Notes: generated from the sequence alone by a model not told the origin. A stretch of DNA of 64,000 bases from Burkholderia lata (GCF_902499335.1 NZ_CABVQK010000018.1:1-64000); one strand, 5' to 3'. Shown: positions 11,921 to 23,636, numbered from the stretch's first letter. Numbers and translations: made by a program.

Positions 11921-14900
11921 ATGAAAGCTCTGCTCGATCTATTCAAGCAAGTCCAACAGGAAGAAGTTTTCGACGCGATCAAGATCGGTCTGGCCTCGCC
12001 GGACAAGATCCGTTCGTGGTCGTTCGGCGAAGTGAAGAAGCCGGAGACCATCAACTACCGTACGTTCAAGCCGGAACGCGATGGTCTCTTCTGCGCGAAG
12101 ATCTTCGGGCCGATCAAGGACTACGAGTGCCTGTGCGGCAAGTACAAGCGTCTGAAGCACCGCGGCGTGATCTGCGAGAAGTGCGGCGTCGAAGTGACGC
12201 TGGCGAAGGTGCGCCGTGAACGGATGGGCCACATCGAACTGGCCTCGCCGGTCGCGCACATCTGGTTCCTGAAGTCGCTGCCGTCGCGTCTGGGCATGGT
12301 GCTCGACATGACGCTGCGCGACATCGAACGCGTGCTGTACTTCGAAGCCTATGTGGTGATCGAACCGGGCATGACGCCGCTGAAGGCGCGGCAGATCATG
12401 ACCGAAGAGGATTACTACAACAAGGTCGAGGAATACGGCGACGAATTCCGTGCCGAAATGGGCGCGGAAGGCGTGCGTGAACTGCTGCGTGCGATCAACA
12501 TCGACGAGCAGGTCGAGACGCTGCGCACCGAGCTGAAGAACACCGGCTCGGAAGCGAAGATCAAGAAGTACGCGAAGCGCCTGAAGGTCCTCGAGGCATT
12601 CCAGCGCTCGGGCATCAAGCCCGAGTGGATGATCCTCGAAGTGCTGCCGGTGCTGCCGCCGGAACTGCGTCCGCTCGTGCCGCTGGACGGCGGCCGTTTC
12701 GCGACGTCGGACCTGAACGACCTGTATCGCCGCGTGATCAACCGTAACAACCGGTTGAAGCGTCTGCTCGAGCTGAAGGCGCCTGAGATCATCGTCCGCA
12801 ACGAAAAGCGGATGCTGCAGGAAGCCGTCGACTCGCTGCTCGACAACGGTCGTCGCGGCAAGGCGATGACGGGCGCGAACAAGCGTCCGCTGAAGTCGCT
12901 TGCCGACATGATCAAGGGTAAGGGCGGCCGTTTCCGTCAGAACCTGCTGGGCAAGCGCGTCGACTACTCGGGCCGTTCGGTCATCGTGGTCGGCCCGACG
13001 CTGAAGCTGCACCAGTGCGGTCTGCCGAAGCTGATGGCGCTCGAGCTGTTCAAGCCGTTCATCTTCAACAAGCTGGAAGTGATGGGCGTCGCGACGACCA
13101 TCAAGGCTGCGAAGAAGGAAGTCGAGAACCAGACGCCGGTGGTGTGGGACATCCTCGAAGAGGTGATCCGCGAGCACCCGGTGATGCTGAACCGTGCGCC
13201 GACGCTGCACCGTCTCGGTATCCAGGCGTTCGAGCCGGTGCTGATCGAAGGTAAGGCAATTCAGCTGCACCCGCTCGTCTGCGCGGCGTTCAACGCCGAC
13301 TTCGACGGTGACCAGATGGCCGTTCACGTGCCGCTGTCGCTCGAAGCGCAGATGGAAGCGCGTACGCTGATGCTGGCGTCGAACAACGTGCTGTTCCCGG
13401 CCAACGGCGATCCGTCGATCGTGCCGTCGCAGGATATCGTGCTGGGTCTGTACTACGCGACCCGCGAAGCGGTCAACGGCAAGGGCGAAGGCCTGTCGTT
13501 CACGGGCGTGTCGGAAGCAATCCGCGCGTACGAGAACAAGGAAGTCGAGCTCGCATCGCGCGTCAACGTGCGGATCACCGAAATGGTCCGCAACGAAGAC
13601 ACGTCGGAAGGCGCGCCGGAATTCGTGCCGAAGATCTCGCTGTACGCGACGACCGTCGGCCGCGCGATCCTGTCGGAGATCCTGCCGCACGGCCTGCCGT
13701 TCTCGGTGCTGAACAAGCCGCTGAAGAAGAAGGAAATCTCGCGCCTGATCAACACGGCGTTCCGCAAGTGCGGTCTGCGCGCGACGGTGGTGTTTGCCGA
13801 CCAGCTGATGCAGTCGGGTTTCCGTCTTGCGACGCGCGCCGGCATCTCGATCTGCGTGGACGACATGCTCGTGCCGCCGCAGAAGGAAACGATCGTCGGC
13901 GACGCCGCGAAGAAGGTGAAGGAGTACGACCGTCAGTACATGTCGGGTCTCGTCACCGCGCAGGAACGCTACAACAACGTGGTCGACATCTGGTCGGCAA
14001 CGTCGGAAGCGGTCGGCAAGGCGATGATGGAGCAGCTGTCGACGGAGCCGGTGACGGACCGCGACGGCAAGGAAACGCGCCAGGAGTCGTTCAACTCGAT
14101 CTACATGATGGCCGACTCGGGCGCCCGGGGTTCGGCGGTTCAGATTCGTCAGCTGGCCGGTATGCGTGGCCTGATGGCGAAGCCGGACGGCTCGATTATC
14201 GAGACGCCGATTACCGCGAACTTCCGCGAAGGTCTGAACGTGTTGCAGTACTTCATCTCGACCCACGGTGCACGTAAGGGTCTGGCTGATACGGCACTGA
14301 AGACCGCGAACTCGGGTTACCTGACGCGTCGTCTCGTCGACGTCACGCAGGATCTGGTCGTGGTGGAAGACGATTGTGGCACGTCGAACGGCGTGGCGAT
14401 GAAGGCGCTGGTCGAAGGCGGTGAAGTCGTCGAAGCGCTGCGCGACCGTATCCTCGGCCGCGTCGCGGTCGCGGACGTCGTGAACCCGGAAACGCAGGAA
14501 ACGGTGTACGAATCGGGCACGCTGCTCGACGAAACGGCGGTCGAGGAAATCGAACGCCTCGGCATCGACGAAGTGCGCGTGCGCACGCCGCTGACCTGCG
14601 AAACGCGTTACGGCCTGTGCGCGGCCTGCTACGGCCGTGACCTCGGCCGCGGCTCGCTCGTGAACGTCGGCGAAGCAGTCGGCGTGATCGCGGCACAGTC
14701 GATCGGTGAACCGGGCACGCAGCTGACGATGCGTACGTTCCACATCGGTGGTGCGGCATCGCGTGCGGCAGTGGCTTCGTCGGTCGAAGCGAAGAGCAAC
14801 GGTATCGTGCGCTTCACGGCGACGATGCGCTACGTCACGAACGCGAAGGGCGAGCAGATCGTCATTTCCCGTTCGGGCGAAGCGATGATCACCGACGACT

Positions 14901-16165
14901 TCGGTCGCGAGCGCGAGCGTCACAAAGTGCCGTACGGCGCGACGCTGCTGCAGCTCGACGGCGTGACGATCAAGGCAGGCACGCAGCTCGCCACGTGGGA
15001 TCCGCTGACGCGTCCGATCATCACCGAGTACGGTGGTACGGTGAAGTTCGAGAACGTCGAGGAAGGCGTGACCGTCGCGAAGCAGATCGACGACGTGACC
15101 GGCCTGTCGACGCTGGTCGTGATCGACGTGAAGCGTCGTGGCTCGCAGGCTTCGAAGAGCGTGCGTCCGCAGGTCAAGCTGCTCGACGCGAACGGCGACG
15201 AAGTGAAGATTCCGGGCACGGAGCACGCAGTGCAGATCGGCTTCCAGGTCGGCGCACTGATCACCGTGAAGGATGGCCAGCAGGTGCAGGTCGGTGAAGT
15301 GCTCGCACGTATCCCGACGGAAGCGCAGAAGACGCGTGACATTACCGGCGGTCTGCCGCGGGTGGCGGAACTGTTCGAAGCGCGTTCGCCGAAGGATGCC
15401 GGCATTCTCGCGGAAGTCACCGGTACGACGTCGTTCGGTAAGGACACGAAGGGCAAGCAGCGTCTCGTCATCACGGATCTCGAGGGCAACCAGCACGAGT
15501 TCCTGATCGCGAAGGAAAAGCAGGTTCTGGTTCACGATGCTCAGGTCGTCAACAAGGGCGAAATGATCGTGGACGGTCCGGCCGATCCGCACGACATCCT
15601 GCGTCTGCAGGGTATCGAGGCGCTGTCGCGCTACATCGTCGACGAAGTGCAGGACGTGTATCGTCTGCAGGGCGTGAAGATCAACGACAAGCACATCGAG
15701 GTGATCGTTCGCCAGATGCTGCGTCGTGTGCAGATCACCGACAACGGCGATACGCGCTTCATCCCGGGCGAACAGGTCGAACGTTCCGACATGCTGGACG
15801 AGAACGATCGCATGATCGCCGAGGACAAGCGTCCGGCTTCGTACGACAACGTGCTGCTCGGTATCACGAAGGCATCGCTGTCGACCGACTCGTTCATCTC
15901 CGCGGCATCGTTCCAGGAAACGACCCGCGTGCTGACCGAAGCGGCGATCATGGGCAAGCGCGACGATCTGCGTGGCCTGAAGGAAAACGTGATCGTCGGC
16001 CGTCTGATTCCGGCCGGTACGGGTCTCGCGTTCCATAAGGCACGCAAGGCGAAGGAATCGTCGGATCGCGAGCGTTTCGACCAGATCGCAGCGGAAGAAT
16101 CGTTCGACTTCGGCACGCCGAGCGCGCCGGCAGAAGAGCCGCAGCAACACCCGGCAGCCGAGTAA
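11921..16165 (+). CDS. rpoC: DNA-directed RNA polymerase subunit beta'
   Basis: Largest core subunit; carries the catalytic magnesium. 1414 residues. Visible motifs: the N-terminal zinc ribbon cysteines 70, 72, 85 and 88 (CLCGKYK...CEKCGVE), the active-site NADFDGD (458-464), and the second zinc site cysteines of the C-terminal half (CGTSNG, CETRYGLCAACYG). Start ATG follows a GGAGAG ribosome binding site. The Ala/Pro/Glu-rich C-terminus is typical for Burkholderia. The operon ends in a strong terminator at 16209. Confidence 0.98.
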   Translation: MKALLDLFKQVQQEEVFDAIKIGLASPDKIRSWSFGEVKKPETINYRTFKPERDGLFCAKIFGPIKDYECLCGKYKRLKHRGVICEKCGVEVTLAKVRRERMGHIELASPVAHIWFLKSLPSRLGMVLDMTLRDIERVLYFEAYVVIEPGMTPLKARQIMTEEDYYNKVEEYGDEFRAEMGAEGVRELLRAINIDEQVETLRTELKNTGSEAKIKKYAKRLKVLEAFQRSGIKPEWMILEVLPVLPPELRPLVPLDGGRFATSDLNDLYRRVINRNNRLKRLLELKAPEIIVRNEKRMLQEAVDSLLDNGRRGKAMTGANKRPLKSLADMIKGKGGRFRQNLLGKRVDYSGRSVIVVGPTLKLHQCGLPKLMALELFKPFIFNKLEVMGVATTIKAAKKEVENQTPVVWDILEEVIREHPVMLNRAPTLHRLGIQAFEPVLIEGKAIQLHPLVCAAFNADFDGDQMAVHVPLSLEAQMEARTLMLASNNVLFPANGDPSIVPSQDIVLGLYYATREAVNGKGEGLSFTGVSEAIRAYENKEVELASRVNVRITEMVRNEDTSEGAPEFVPKISLYATTVGRAILSEILPHGLPFSVLNKPLKKKEISRLINTAFRKCGLRATVVFADQLMQSGFRLATRAGISICVDDMLVPPQKETIVGDAAKKVKEYDRQYMSGLVTAQERYNNVVDIWSATSEAVGKAMMEQLSTEPVTDRDGKETRQESFNSIYMMADSGARGSAVQIRQLAGMRGLMAKPDGSIIETPITANFREGLNVLQYFISTHGARKGLADTALKTANSGYLTRRLVDVTQDLVVVEDDCGTSNGVAMKALVEGGEVVEALRDRILGRVAVADVVNPETQETVYESGTLLDETAVEEIERLGIDEVRVRTPLTCETRYGLCAACYGRDLGRGSLVNVGEAVGVIAAQSIGEPGTQLTMRTFHIGGAASRAAVASSVEAKSNGIVRFTATMRYVTNAKGEQIVISRSGEAMITDDFGRERERHKVPYGATLLQLDGVTIKAGTQLATWDPLTRPIITEYGGTVKFENVEEGVTVAKQIDDVTGLSTLVVIDVKRRGSQASKSVRPQVKLLDANGDEVKIPGTEHAVQIGFQVGALITVKDGQQVQVGEVLARIPTEAQKTRDITGGLPRVAELFEARSPKDAGILAEVTGTTSFGKDTKGKQRLVITDLEGNQHEFLIAKEKQVLVHDAQVVNKGEMIVDGPADPHDILRLQGIEALSRYIVDEVQDVYRLQGVKINDKHIEVIVRQMLRRVQITDNGDTRFIPGEQVERSDMLDENDRMIAEDKRPASYDNVLLGITKASLSTDSFISAASFQETTRVLTEAAIMGKRDDLRGLKENVIVGRLIPAGTGLAFHKARKAKESSDRERFDQIAAEESFDFGTPSAPAEEPQQHPAAE

Positions 16166-16208
16166 GTGCGGGCGGCGCGAGCCGCCACGCCTTACCTTGC
16201 TGTCACCG

Positions 16209-16240
16209 AAACCGCCCGGTTCCGCCGGGCGGTTTTTTTT
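16209..16240 (+). terminator. rpoC terminator
   Basis: Perfect 11-bp stem (16209-16219 with 16225-16235), TTCCG loop, and an eight-T run at 16233-16240. Ends the secE-to-rpoC transcription block. Confidence 0.93.
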
Positions 16241-16258
16241 CATCTGTCGTTCGCGCAC

Positions 16259-16296
16259 ATGACGGGCCTGCCGTGCAGCCGCCGCAGGCCCGTCAT
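16259..16296. repeat. Inverted repeat between rpoC and recQ
   Basis: Perfect 12-bp arms (16259-16270 and 16285-16296) separated by 14 nt, with no adjacent T-run. Possibly a second, intrinsic-like 3' structure or a REP-type element; copy number elsewhere cannot be judged here. Confidence 0.6.
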
Positions 16297-16405
16297 GCGC
16301 GCGAACGAATCCTGGCCGATCGGCCAAAACCGCACGATTCGCCACGCGTCGAGCGAGCGGGTTGTTAAAATTGCGGTCATCGTTTAGCCGTCCCAGCCCT
16401 CATTC

Positions 16406-18253
16406 ATGTCCCGCGCCCTCGAAATCCTCGACGAAGTATTTGGTTATCCCGCATTTCGCGGCCAGCAGGGCGAGATCGTCGAACACGTCGCCGGCGGCGG
16501 CGATTGCCTCGTGCTGATGCCGACCGGCGGCGGCAAGTCGCTGTGCTACCAGATCCCGGCGCTGCTGCGCCGCGAGGCCGGGCAGGGCGCGGGCATCGTC
16601 GTGTCGCCGTTGATCGCGCTGATGCAGGACCAGGTCGCCGCACTGAGCGAAGTGGGCGTGCGCGCGGCATACCTGAATTCGACGCTGTCGGGCGCCGAGG
16701 CCGCGGCGACCGAGCGCGCGCTGCGCGAAGGCGAAATCGACCTGCTGTATGTCGCGCCGGAACGGCTGATGACGGGGCGCTTTCTCGACCTGCTCGAGCG
16801 CGCGAAGATCGGCCTGTTCGCGATCGACGAAGCGCACTGCGTGTCGCAATGGGGGCACGATTTCCGCCCGGAATACATCCAGCTGTCGGTGCTGCACGAG
16901 CGGTTTCCGTCGGTGCCGCGCGTCGCGCTGACCGCCACGGCCGATGCGATCACGCGCGACGAGATCATCCACCGTCTCGCGCTCGACGACGCGCGCGTGT
17001 TCGTGTCGAGCTTCGACCGCCCGAACATCCGCTACCGGATCGTCGAAAAGGACAACGCGCGTTCGCAGCTGCTCGATTTCATCCGCGCCGAACACACGAA
17101 TGCCGACGGTACGACGGATGCGGGCGTCGTCTATTGCCTGTCGCGCCGCAAGGTCGAGGAAACGGCCGAATGGCTGAAGGCGCAGGGCGTGCGCGCGCTG
17201 CCGTATCACGCGGGGATGGAGTTCGAGGTGCGGCAGAAGCACCAGGAAATGTTCCAGCGCGAGGAAGGCATCGTGATGTGCGCGACGATCGCGTTCGGCA
17301 TGGGCATCGACAAGCCGGATGTGCGCTTCGTCGCGCACCTGGATCTGCCGAAGAGCGTCGAAGGTTACTACCAGGAAACGGGCCGCGCCGGCCGCGACGG
17401 GATGCCCGCGAATGCGTGGATGGCGTACGGTCTCGGCGACGTCGTCCAGCAGCGCAAGATGATCGACGAGTCCGATGCGGACGACGCGCACAAGCGCGTC
17501 CAGACGTCGAAGCTCGACGCGCTGCTCGGGCTGTGCGAGACGATCTCGTGCCGCCGCGTGCGGCTGCTGAACTACTTCGGCGAGGAGAGCAAGCCGTGCG
17601 GCAACTGCGACACGTGCCTCGAGCCGCCCGATTCGTGGGACGCCACGCGTGAGGCGCAGATGGCGCTGTCCTGCGTGTTCCGCGCGCAGCGCGCGAGCGG
17701 CTTCAATTTCGGCTCGAGCCATCTGATCGAGATCCTGCGCGGCGGGCGCACCGAGAAGGTGTTGCAGCGCGGCCACGACCAGCTCACGACCTTCGGGATC
17801 GGCGCGTCGCTGTCGGAGCCCGAGTGGCGCGCGATTTTCCGGCAGCTCGTCGCGTACGGCTACCTGGCCGTCGATCATGGCGGCTTCGGCGCGCTCGTGC
17901 TGACCGAGGCCGCGAAGCCCGTGCTGAAGAACGAGGAGAAGGTCACGCTGCGCCGCTACGTGAAGCCGCAGCGCACGCGCCAGTCGTCGAGCCGCAGCGG
18001 TACGCGCGTCGATCCGACGGCCGGCATGGGCACGCGTGAGCGCGCGCGATGGGATGCACTGCGCGCATGGCGAGCGGAAACCGCGAAGACGGACGGCGTG
18101 CCGGCCTACGTGATCTTCCACGACGCGACGCTCGCCGAGATCGCACGCAACGCGCCGGAGACGATCGACGACCTGCGCCATATCCCCGGCATGGGCGTGC
18201 GCAAGCTGGAGCGCTTCGGCGACGAGATCATCGACGTCGTCGAGTCGGCCTGA
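16406..18253 (+). CDS. recQ: ATP-dependent DNA helicase RecQ
   Basis: 3'-5' DNA helicase for RecF-pathway recombination and fork repair. 615 residues with all three modules: superfamily 2 helicase core with Walker A (TGGGKS, about 40-45), DEAH box at 141-144 and motif VI (ETGRAGRDG); RQC domain with the zinc cysteines 382, 398, 401 and 404; and a C-terminal HRDC domain (about 545-615, containing IPGMGVRKLERFG). Stand-alone gene between two terminator/promoter boundaries; no clear promoter was identified in the short upstream gap. Confidence 0.95.
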   Translation: MSRALEILDEVFGYPAFRGQQGEIVEHVAGGGDCLVLMPTGGGKSLCYQIPALLRREAGQGAGIVVSPLIALMQDQVAALSEVGVRAAYLNSTLSGAEAAATERALREGEIDLLYVAPERLMTGRFLDLLERAKIGLFAIDEAHCVSQWGHDFRPEYIQLSVLHERFPSVPRVALTATADAITRDEIIHRLALDDARVFVSSFDRPNIRYRIVEKDNARSQLLDFIRAEHTNADGTTDAGVVYCLSRRKVEETAEWLKAQGVRALPYHAGMEFEVRQKHQEMFQREEGIVMCATIAFGMGIDKPDVRFVAHLDLPKSVEGYYQETGRAGRDGMPANAWMAYGLGDVVQQRKMIDESDADDAHKRVQTSKLDALLGLCETISCRRVRLLNYFGEESKPCGNCDTCLEPPDSWDATREAQMALSCVFRAQRASGFNFGSSHLIEILRGGRTEKVLQRGHDQLTTFGIGASLSEPEWRAIFRQLVAYGYLAVDHGGFGALVLTEAAKPVLKNEEKVTLRRYVKPQRTRQSSSRSGTRVDPTAGMGTRERARWDALRAWRAETAKTDGVPAYVIFHDATLAEIARNAPETIDDLRHIPGMGVRKLERFGDEIIDVVESA

Positions 18254-18312
18254 CACAGGCGTTCCGACCCTTCCGGTAAACCACGCGTCTGACCGGCGAA
18301 TCACGCAAGCCG

Positions 18313-18342
18313 TTGACTTAGTTGGTATTTCCGGAATATCAT
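18313..18342 (+). promoter_or_regulatory. str operon promoter (rpsL)
   Basis: TTGACT (18313-18318), 18-nt spacer, TATCAT (18337-18342). The resulting leader to the rpsL ATG at 18480 is about 130 nt. Confidence 0.6.
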
Positions 18343-18479
18343 GCTGGGTTCCGGTATTCGGCGGGCCGAGTTGCGTTCGAAAGTTCGCCCCGTTTCGCCG
18401 GTTCGGAAGTCAACTGTGCGCCGATTCTCGCTTTGCCCGAAATCGATGCGCAGATTTTGTTCAATTTCAGGAATAAACA

Positions 18480-18860
18480 ATGCCAACCATCAACCAACTG
18501 GTTCGCAAAGGCCGTCAGTCGGAAACGACGAAGAGCAAGAGCCCGGCCCTGCAGGACTGCCCCCAGCGTCGCGGCGTGTGCACCCGTGTGTACACGACGA
18601 CGCCGAAGAAGCCGAACTCGGCACTCCGTAAGGTCGCCAAGGTTCGTCTGACGAACGGCTTCGAAGTGATTTCGTACATCGGCGGTGAAGGCCACAACCT
18701 GCAGGAACACTCGGTTGTGCTGATCCGCGGCGGCCGTGTGAAAGACTTGCCGGGTGTGCGTTACCACATGGTTCGCGGCTCGCTGGATACCCAGGGCGTC
18801 AAGGACCGTAAGCAAGCGCGCTCGAAGTACGGCGCGAAGCGTGCAAAGGCTGCCAAGTAA
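18480..18860 (+). CDS. rpsL: 30S ribosomal protein S12
   Basis: Decoding-centre protein that monitors codon-anticodon pairing. 126 residues. Lys43 (TPKKPNSA) and Lys88 (GRVKDLPG) are the streptomycin-sensitive wild-type residues; Asp89 of the methylthiolation site is present. First gene of the str operon. Basic Lys/Ala tail typical of Burkholderia. Confidence 0.98.
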
Positions 18861-18990
18861 GCAGTTTTTGATCAGGGATCGCCGTAGGGCGGTCAAGGCG
18901 GGAGTGCCGGATTGCCGGTGCTGTCGAGTAAGTGGTCACCCGGCCAAGCTGGTTAGTCGTGAAGATGTGATCGGGTTTGTTGGTGGCCGC

Positions 18991-19008
18991 GGAGCTGGAA
19001 CCAGCTCC
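18991..19008 (+). promoter_or_regulatory. Hairpin in rpsL-rpsG spacer, possible S7 control site
   Basis: Perfect palindrome GGAGCTGG/CCAGCTCC in the 172-nt spacer, 25 nt before the rpsG ATG. In E. coli, S7 represses its operon by binding the rpsL-rpsG spacer; an equivalent role here is inferred from position only. Confidence 0.4.
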
Positions 19009-19032
19009 AACTGAACAAGTAAAGGAAGAATC

Positions 19033-19503
19033 ATGCCGCGTCGTCGCGAAGTCCCCAAGCGGGAAGTGTTGCCGGATCCGAAGTTCGGTAACGTTGATGT
19101 AGCCAAGTTCATGAACATGCTGATGCTGTCCGGCAAGAAGTCGGTCGCAGAGCGCATCGTTTATGGCGCATTCGAACAAATCCAGACCAAGGGTGGCAAG
19201 GACCCGCTGGAAGTGTTCACGGTTGCGCTCAACAACGTCAAGCCGGTGGTCGAAGTGAAGAGCCGTCGCGTTGGTGGTGCCAACTATCAAGTTCCGGTCG
19301 AAGTGCGCCCGTCGCGTCGTATGGCATTGGCGATGCGCTGGCTGCGTGAGGCTGCGAAGAAGCGTAGCGAGAAGTCGATGGCCCTGCGCCTGGCAGGTGA
19401 ACTCTCCGAAGCGGCCGAAGGCCGTGGCGGCGCGATGAAGAAGCGCGACGAAGTTCACCGCATGGCAGAAGCCAACCGCGCGTTCTCGCATTTCCGTTTC
19501 TAA
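19033..19503 (+). CDS. rpsG: 30S ribosomal protein S7
   Basis: Assembly initiator of the 30S head, lining the E site. 156 residues, with the family start MPRRREVPKREVLPDPKFG and a C-terminal tail ending in AFSHFRF. ATG after AAGGAAG. Confidence 0.97.
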   Translation: MPRRREVPKREVLPDPKFGNVDVAKFMNMLMLSGKKSVAERIVYGAFEQIQTKGGKDPLEVFTVALNNVKPVVEVKSRRVGGANYQVPVEVRPSRRMALAMRWLREAAKKRSEKSMALRLAGELSEAAEGRGGAMKKRDEVHRMAEANRAFSHFRF

Positions 19504-19536
19504 GCGCCTGGCTGGGCTTTTAGCGGAAATAAATTC

Positions 19537-19568
19537 CGGGCGGGTGCGCTTTTCAGGCGCCTCGCCCG
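19537..19568 (+). promoter_or_regulatory. Imperfect hairpin between rpsG and fusA
   Basis: Six GC pairs (CGGGCG/CGCCCG) plus an inner GCGC pairing around a TTTTCAG loop, followed by a short T-rich stretch. A weak terminator or processing site that could set the fusA/rpsG ratio. Confidence 0.4.
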
Positions 19569-19626
19569 TTTGTGTTGAAGCATGATGCAGCTGGGCTGCA
19601 TCGTGTCATCCCAGTAGAGGATCAAA

Positions 19627-21729
<2,103 letters not shown>

Positions 21730-21768
21730 TTCGTTATCACAATCGATTATTTTTGAAAGAAGAGAATC

Positions 21769-22959
21769 ATGGCAAAAGGTAAATTCGAGCGGACCAAGCC
21801 GCACGTGAACGTTGGTACGATTGGTCACGTTGACCACGGCAAGACGACGCTGACGGCAGCGATCACGACGGTTCTGACGAAGAAGTTCGGCGGCGAAGCG
21901 AAGGCATACGACCAGATCGACGCGGCACCGGAAGAAAAGGCGCGCGGCATCACGATCAACACGGCACACGTCGAGTACGAAACGGCTAACCGCCACTACG
22001 CACACGTCGACTGCCCGGGCCACGCTGACTATGTGAAGAACATGATCACGGGCGCAGCGCAGATGGACGGCGCGATCCTGGTTTGCTCGGCAGCAGACGG
22101 CCCGATGCCGCAAACGCGTGAGCACATCCTGCTGGCGCGTCAGGTTGGCGTTCCGTACATCATCGTGTTCCTGAACAAGTGCGACATGGTGGACGACGCA
22201 GAACTGCTCGAGCTGGTCGAGATGGAAGTTCGCGAACTCCTGTCGAAGTACGACTTCCCGGGCGACGACACGCCGATCGTGAAGGGTTCGGCAAAGCTGG
22301 CGCTGGAAGGCGACACGGGCGAGCTGGGCGAAGTGGCGATCATGAGCCATGCCGACGCGCTGGACACGTACATCCAGACGCCGGAGCGTGCAGTTGACGG
22401 CGCGTTCCTGATGCCGGTGGAAGACGTGTTCTCGATCTCGGGCCTTGGTAGGGGTGTGACGGGTCGCGTTGAGCGCGGCATCGTGAAGGTCGGCGAAGAA
22501 ATCGAAATCGTCGGTATCAAGCCGACGGTGAAGACGACCTGCACGGGCGTTGAAATGTTCCGCAAGCTGCTGGACCAAGGTCAAGCAGGCGACAACGTTG
22601 GTATCCTGCTGCGCGGCACGAAGCGTGAAGACGTGGAGCGTGGCCAGGTTCTGGCGAAGCCGGGTTCGATCACGCCGCACACGCACTTCACGGCTGAAGT
22701 GTACGTGCTGAGCAAGGACGAAGGCGGCCGTCACACGCCGTTCTTCAACAACTACCGTCCGCAGTTCTACTTCCGTACGACGGACGTGACGGGCTCGATC
22801 GAGCTGCCGAAGGACAAGGAAATGGTGATGCCGGGCGACAACGTGTCGATCACGGTGAAGCTGATCGCTCCGATCGCGATGGAAGAAGGTCTGCGCTTCG
22901 CAATCCGCGAAGGCGGCCGTACCGTCGGCGCCGGCGTCGTCGCCAAGATCATCGAGTAA
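21769..22959 (+). CDS. tuf: Elongation factor Tu (second copy) with clustered substitutions
   Basis: Full-length 396-residue EF-Tu, last gene of the str operon. Nucleotide sequence is identical to the copy at 2603 over almost all of its length, except synonymous changes in codons 2-3 and six substitutions within 22349-22454. These give Leu194His, Pro203Gln, Arg226Leu, Thr228Arg and Val229Gly. The last three fall in the almost invariant domain 2 block GRGTVVTGR. All six changes are transversions and none is silent, so a sequence or assembly error is at least as likely as a real variant. If real, factor function would probably be impaired, leaving the first copy to supply EF-Tu. GTPase motifs of domain 1 are intact. 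Confidence 0.93.
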   Translation: MAKGKFERTKPHVNVGTIGHVDHGKTTLTAAITTVLTKKFGGEAKAYDQIDAAPEEKARGITINTAHVEYETANRHYAHVDCPGHADYVKNMITGAAQMDGAILVCSAADGPMPQTREHILLARQVGVPYIIVFLNKCDMVDDAELLELVEMEVRELLSKYDFPGDDTPIVKGSAKLALEGDTGELGEVAIMSHADALDTYIQTPERAVDGAFLMPVEDVFSISGLGRGVTGRVERGIVKVGEEIEIVGIKPTVKTTCTGVEMFRKLLDQGQAGDNVGILLRGTKREDVERGQVLAKPGSITPHTHFTAEVYVLSKDEGGRHTPFFNNYRPQFYFRTTDVTGSIELPKDKEMVMPGDNVSITVKLIAPIAMEEGLRFAIREGGRTVGAGVVAKIIE

Positions 22960-23021
22960 TATCGACGATCCGCGGATCCCTACGGGGTCCGCGATTCCGC
23001 GGTATGCAGTCCGTACCGTCG

Positions 23022-23063
23022 AAACCGGGTGTCCAGCTTGCGCTGGCACCCGGTTTTGTTTTT
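23022..23063 (+). terminator. str operon terminator
   Basis: Long hairpin of about 15 bp with one bulged T (arms 23022-23037 and 23042-23056), followed by TTTTGTTTTT. It separates the str operon from rpsJ. A smaller GC hairpin lies just upstream at 22971-22993. Confidence 0.88.
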
Positions 23064-23246
23064 CCGCCACGCCGAAGCGCGGGGCGAGAAGTTCGCGCCA
23101 TCGCTCCAGAATTTCGTGTAGAATCGCGGGCTTAGCAGTGGAAGTACCGTCCGGAACCTGATGTCTCGCTCCCCGCAGGCGTCATGTTTCACGTTCTTTT
23201 AGTGTTCGGCGATGCAACATCGCCTCGCTCTTTCCAGGGAATTGTC

Positions 23247-23558
23247 ATGCAGCAACAGAAAATCCGCATTCGCCTGAAGGCTTTCGACTATCGTCTGATC
23301 GATCAATCGGCTGCCGAAATCGTCGATACCGCAAAGCGGACTGGCGCAATCGTCCGTGGCCCGGTGCCGCTGCCGACGCGCATTCAGCGTTTTGACATCC
23401 TGCGTTCGCCGCACGTCAACAAGACGTCGCGCGATCAGCTCGAAATCCGTACCCACCAGCGCCTGATGGACATCGTCGATCCGACCGACAAGACGGTTGA
23501 CGCGCTGATGAAGCTCGATCTGCCGGCTGGCGTCGACGTGGAAATCAAGCTGCAGTAA
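23247..23558 (+). CDS. rpsJ: 30S ribosomal protein S10 / NusE
   Basis: 30S head protein and, as NusE, partner of NusB and NusG in antitermination. 103 residues. An upstream in-frame ATG at 23184 exists, but ATG 23247 gives the family N-terminus (MQQQKIRIRLKAFDY) and has AGGGA in front. Separated from rplC by 177 nt that hold a strong promoter, unlike the tight S10 operon of E. coli. A -10-like TAGAAT lies at 23119-23124 upstream without a convincing -35. Confidence 0.97.
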   Translation: MQQQKIRIRLKAFDYRLIDQSAAEIVDTAKRTGAIVRGPVPLPTRIQRFDILRSPHVNKTSRDQLEIRTHQRLMDIVDPTDKTVDALMKLDLPAGVDVEIKLQ

Positions 23559-23607
23559 GGCTTCCAGCGCCAATCGGCTTGTCGGGCGGCGCTAAGTCTT
23601 TGATTGC

Positions 23608-23636
23608 TTGCGGAAAACGCGAGGGCGGGCTATAAT
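23608..23636 (+). promoter_or_regulatory. Strong promoter between rpsJ and rplC
   Basis: TTGCGG (23608-23613), 17-nt spacer, perfect TATAAT (23631-23636). It predicts a ~90-nt leader before rplC that includes a small hairpin (CCCGA/TCGGG arms, ending beside the ribosome binding site). Confidence 0.75.

Noticed and set aside
11939..16345. 1468-codon open frame on the minus strand opposite rpoC
   Set aside because: Same antisense codon-bias effect; composition is not protein-like.
21769..22959. Calling the second tuf a pseudogene
   Set aside because: The frame is full length and domain 1 is intact; only point substitutions are seen and they may be errors.
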